Shown here one piece after another: positions 14,272-16,120 of a stretch of 16,120 bases of DNA. Numbering within the stretch: the stretch's first letter is position 1; every line of letters starts with the position of its first letter. The stretch is from Planctomycetales bacterium (GTDB lineage: Bacteria; Planctomycetota; Planctomycetia; Isosphaerales; Isosphaeraceae). The stretch covers positions 1 through 16,120 of the forward strand of contig DAHZZC010000030.1 in the NCBI GenBank assembly GCA_027435495.1, read 5' to 3'. Under the pieces are notes generated by a model, which had not been told where the DNA came from, ran no database searches, and worked only from the letters and a program-made list of their open reading frames with translations. A program made the translations under genes and the position numbers.

Positions 14272-16120
14272 TCAATAGCGGTTGCCGTGGAGCGGCGGAC
14301 CGTAGCCGGTAAGCGGGAGCCAGATCACGTCGATGGGGACCGTGTCGCCGGGGCGGTAGTAGCCGAGGTCATACTGAGCTTCCCAGGGCGGGTCCATGAT
14401 CGCCGTGTACGGCCAGACTCCGATCTGGAAGGCGAATAGGCCCAGCGAGAAGAGCGGCTGAAGAAGCTGCATGTGCTGGGACGACTGCTTCGGGTCGTCG
14501 ACCGGGTAGGCAAACCACATCCCGGCGGGCCCGAGGAACTGCTCGACATTGTGGCCGTAGCGCTCGAGCGCGGCGTCCTGGAAGTAGAGCGGCAGGTGGC
14601 AGGTGGCCGCGGCGCTCCAGTACTTGCGCTGGGGGCTCCAGTCACGAGGGGCAAGCGGGACCCAGTCCTCGGGGACGGGGATGGCCTTGATCGGTCGGGC
14701 CTCGGCCGGACTGGGAGCGCGGGCGATATCGTACTGAGTCTGGGTCTGAAGATTGGAGGAGTTGCCGCGGATATCTCCGTTGCCGCCTCCGCCGCCGTTC
14801 TCGCCCATCCCGCGAGGACGGGCCGGAGACTGCTGGCTACGGAGCATCTCCTCGCGTTCGAGGCGGGCGATCGCCTCGGTGATCCTCCGCTGGTCGCCGG
14901 GCCTGAGCGCCGGGTTGGCCGCCTGGCGCTCCGGGATCGAGGTCCATTCGTCGGCCGTCGAGGGCCGCACTGGAGCCGCCGCGGGCGCGGGGTCCGGCAA
15001 CGGCTCGGCCCGAGGATCCGAGGCGGCGGTCGCTGTCTGGACCGGCTGAGCCTGAGGCTGGGGCTGCTCGGCCGGCATCGCGCTCTGAGGAGCGTCGCCG
15101 ACGGGAAGCTCGGGCGCGGGGGCTGGGGCGGGCACGGGCACCGGTGCGCCAGACTCGGACGGATCAACCGCAGGAGCCGGCGTCGGAGCCGGGGCTGGCG
15201 CCGGAGCAGGGCTCGGCTCCGGACTCGGACTTGGGCTCGGAGTTGGATCAGGATTGGACCGCGGCGCGGCTTCCTCGGGGAGCGGGGGCAGGCTCTCGTC
15301 GTCGGGCCTGGGAGCCGTTGGATTCGGAGCGGGAGCCTGGGCCGACTCGGGCGTCCCGAGAGCGACTTTGGGCGTCTCCGCACCGGCAGCCGGCGCGGGC
15401 GACGGCATGGGGGCGCGAGAGCCGCTGAGGTCGCTGGGGAGCGGGGGCAGGTCGTCCGACCCGGCCGCCGGTGCGGCCGGCTCCGCGGGCGTCGATGTGG
15501 TCGGCTCGGCCGAGGCGGCCGGCTTCGACTCGGGCGCTCCCATTGAGGGCAGCGGGAGGGCGTCGGCCAGCGGCGCGGTCGGGTCCTGGGCGGGCGCGGG
15601 CGCTGGGGCCGGCTCGGCGGCAGGCGCTGGGGCCGGCTCGGGCATCGGTGCGGCGGCGGCTTCCGCGGCGGCTGGGGCCGGCGCGGGCGACGGCGCGGGT
15701 GCGGCCGGCTCGGTCAGCCCAGTGGTGACAAGGCCTCCGGTGGCCGGGGCGGGCTTCTCGGTCGTCGGCACAACGTCGGAGGCGGTCGGCGCGGGTGCCG
15801 GTTGAGCCTTAGGCACGGCCGAATCCGAGGCCGGCGGCAGAGGCGGGAGCTCCATTGAGGGGCTCGGCGCCTCGACCGGTCCTGGCGGGGTCAGTGGAGC
15901 CGGCATCGATTCGGCGTTAGCGTTAGGAGCCGGAGCCGGCGTGCTGGCCTCGGGCGCGGGAGCCGGCGCCGGGCTCGGGGCGGGATCCGACGTAGGCAGG
16001 GGCGGGAGTTCGGCCGCGGGTGCCGGGCTCGGACTCGGGCTCGGAGCCGTTGTGCTCGCCTCGGTTGTGGGAGCCGGCGCCGGGGAATCGGGCGTTTCGA
16101 GCAGGATCGGCGCGGGGGCG
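14272..16120 (-). CDS. Pro/Ala-rich protein with conserved C-terminal planctomycete domain; 5' end outside window
   Basis: The frame is open from the window edge to TGA 14272-14274, giving 615 residues without the N-terminus; the first internal ATG (15904-15906) is not the start. About 370 residues are a Pro/Ala/Ser/Glu-rich disordered region in which an acidic-LPPLP motif recurs four times (near 15995-16011, 15836-15852, 15437-15456 and 15285-15302). After a Gln/Gly-rich linker, the last 145 residues form an ordered domain: IPVPEDWVPLAPRDWSPQRK, HLPLYFQDAALERYGH, FSLGLFAFQIGVWPY, PWEAQYDLGYYRPGDTVP. I recall this C-terminal pattern as widespread in planctomycetes with no assigned function. 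The disordered region could span a periplasm or act as a wall-like stalk, which is inference. A signal peptide would lie outside the window. Confidence 0.85.
   Translation of the reverse strand, partial: APAPILLETPDSPAPAPTTEASTTAPSPSPSPAPAAELPPLPTSDPAPSPAPAPAPEASTPAPAPNANAESMPAPLTPPGPVEAPSPSMELPPLPPASDSAVPKAQPAPAPTASDVVPTTEKPAPATGGLVTTGLTEPAAPAPSPAPAPAAAEAAAAPMPEPAPAPAAEPAPAPAPAQDPTAPLADALPLPSMGAPESKPAASAEPTTSTPAEPAAPAAGSDDLPPLPSDLSGSRAPMPSPAPAAGAETPKVALGTPESAQAPAPNPTAPRPDDESLPPLPEEAAPRSNPDPTPSPSPSPEPSPAPAPAPAPTPAPAVDPSESGAPVPVPAPAPAPELPVGDAPQSAMPAEQPQPQAQPVQTATAASDPRAEPLPDPAPAAAPVRPSTADEWTSIPERQAANPALRPGDQRRITEAIARLEREEMLRSQQSPARPRGMGENGGGGGNGDIRGNSSNLQTQTQYDIARAPSPAEARPIKAIPVPEDWVPLAPRDWSPQRKYWSAAATCHLPLYFQDAALERYGHNVEQFLGPAGMWFAYPVDDPKQSSQHMQLLQPLFSLGLFAFQIGVWPYTAIMDPPWEAQYDLGYYRPGDTVPIDVIWLPLTGYGPPLHGNRY

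Noticed and set aside
15254..15805. Gly/Ala/Ser-rich plus-strand frame resembling a PE_PGRS or silk-like protein
   Set aside because: It arises from the Pro/Ala-rich codons of the minus-strand gene read in antisense; the minus strand carries the conserved C-terminal domain.

Overview
The window is a high-GC bacterial chromosome segment that fits the Planctomycetes, most likely the Isosphaeraceae side of the phylum (inference). The grounds are three DUF1559 pseudopilin-like proteins, a PEP-CTERM surface protein, a Pro/Ala-rich protein with a C-terminal domain I associate with planctomycetes, and an IS1-like transposase relic of a type common there. No RNA gene other than a riboswitch and no CRISPR array is visible.

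Layout. (1) 1-483 is the 3' end of a membrane glycosyltransferase. It is followed by a decayed transposase fragment (about 603-957). (2) 999-3146 holds two tandem DUF1559 paralogues on the minus strand. (3) 3353-3808 (minus) encodes a small secreted Cys-rich protein. (4) 4054-6130 (plus) is the highlight: a near-consensus promoter, a complete cobalamin riboswitch (4097-4263), a DUF1559 gene and, 18 bases later, a DUF4465-like PEP-CTERM protein. (5) 6147-8475 (minus) is a two-gene 2-hydroxyacid module, lhgO followed by an Ldh-family oxidoreductase. A stray TOBE-like coding remnant lies just upstream of lhgO. (6) 8718-9405 (minus) is a VapBC-type toxin-antitoxin pair with an 8-base overlap and a TTG-started toxin. 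(7) 9478-9582 is a long imperfect inverted repeat, next to a small zinc-ribbon-like gene. (8) 9964-12363 (minus) is a large secreted glycoside-hydrolase-like protein. It is divergent from an ABC-2 permease (12509-14257, plus) that carries an internal duplication. (9) 14272-16120 (minus) is a Pro/Ala-rich protein that runs off the window and converges on the permease.

How the parts may work together. The B12 riboswitch places a pseudopilin-like protein and an exosortase-sorted surface protein under cobalamin control. In a phylum with a complex cell envelope, the simplest reading is a cobalamin-repressed surface module for capturing corrinoids, perhaps with the divergent Cys-rich secreted protein as an accessory. 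The riboswitch and the two-gene order are seen in the sequence; the capture role is inference. The rest of the window is ordinary accessory or metabolic content. No cobalamin biosynthesis or transport gene is present to confirm the role.
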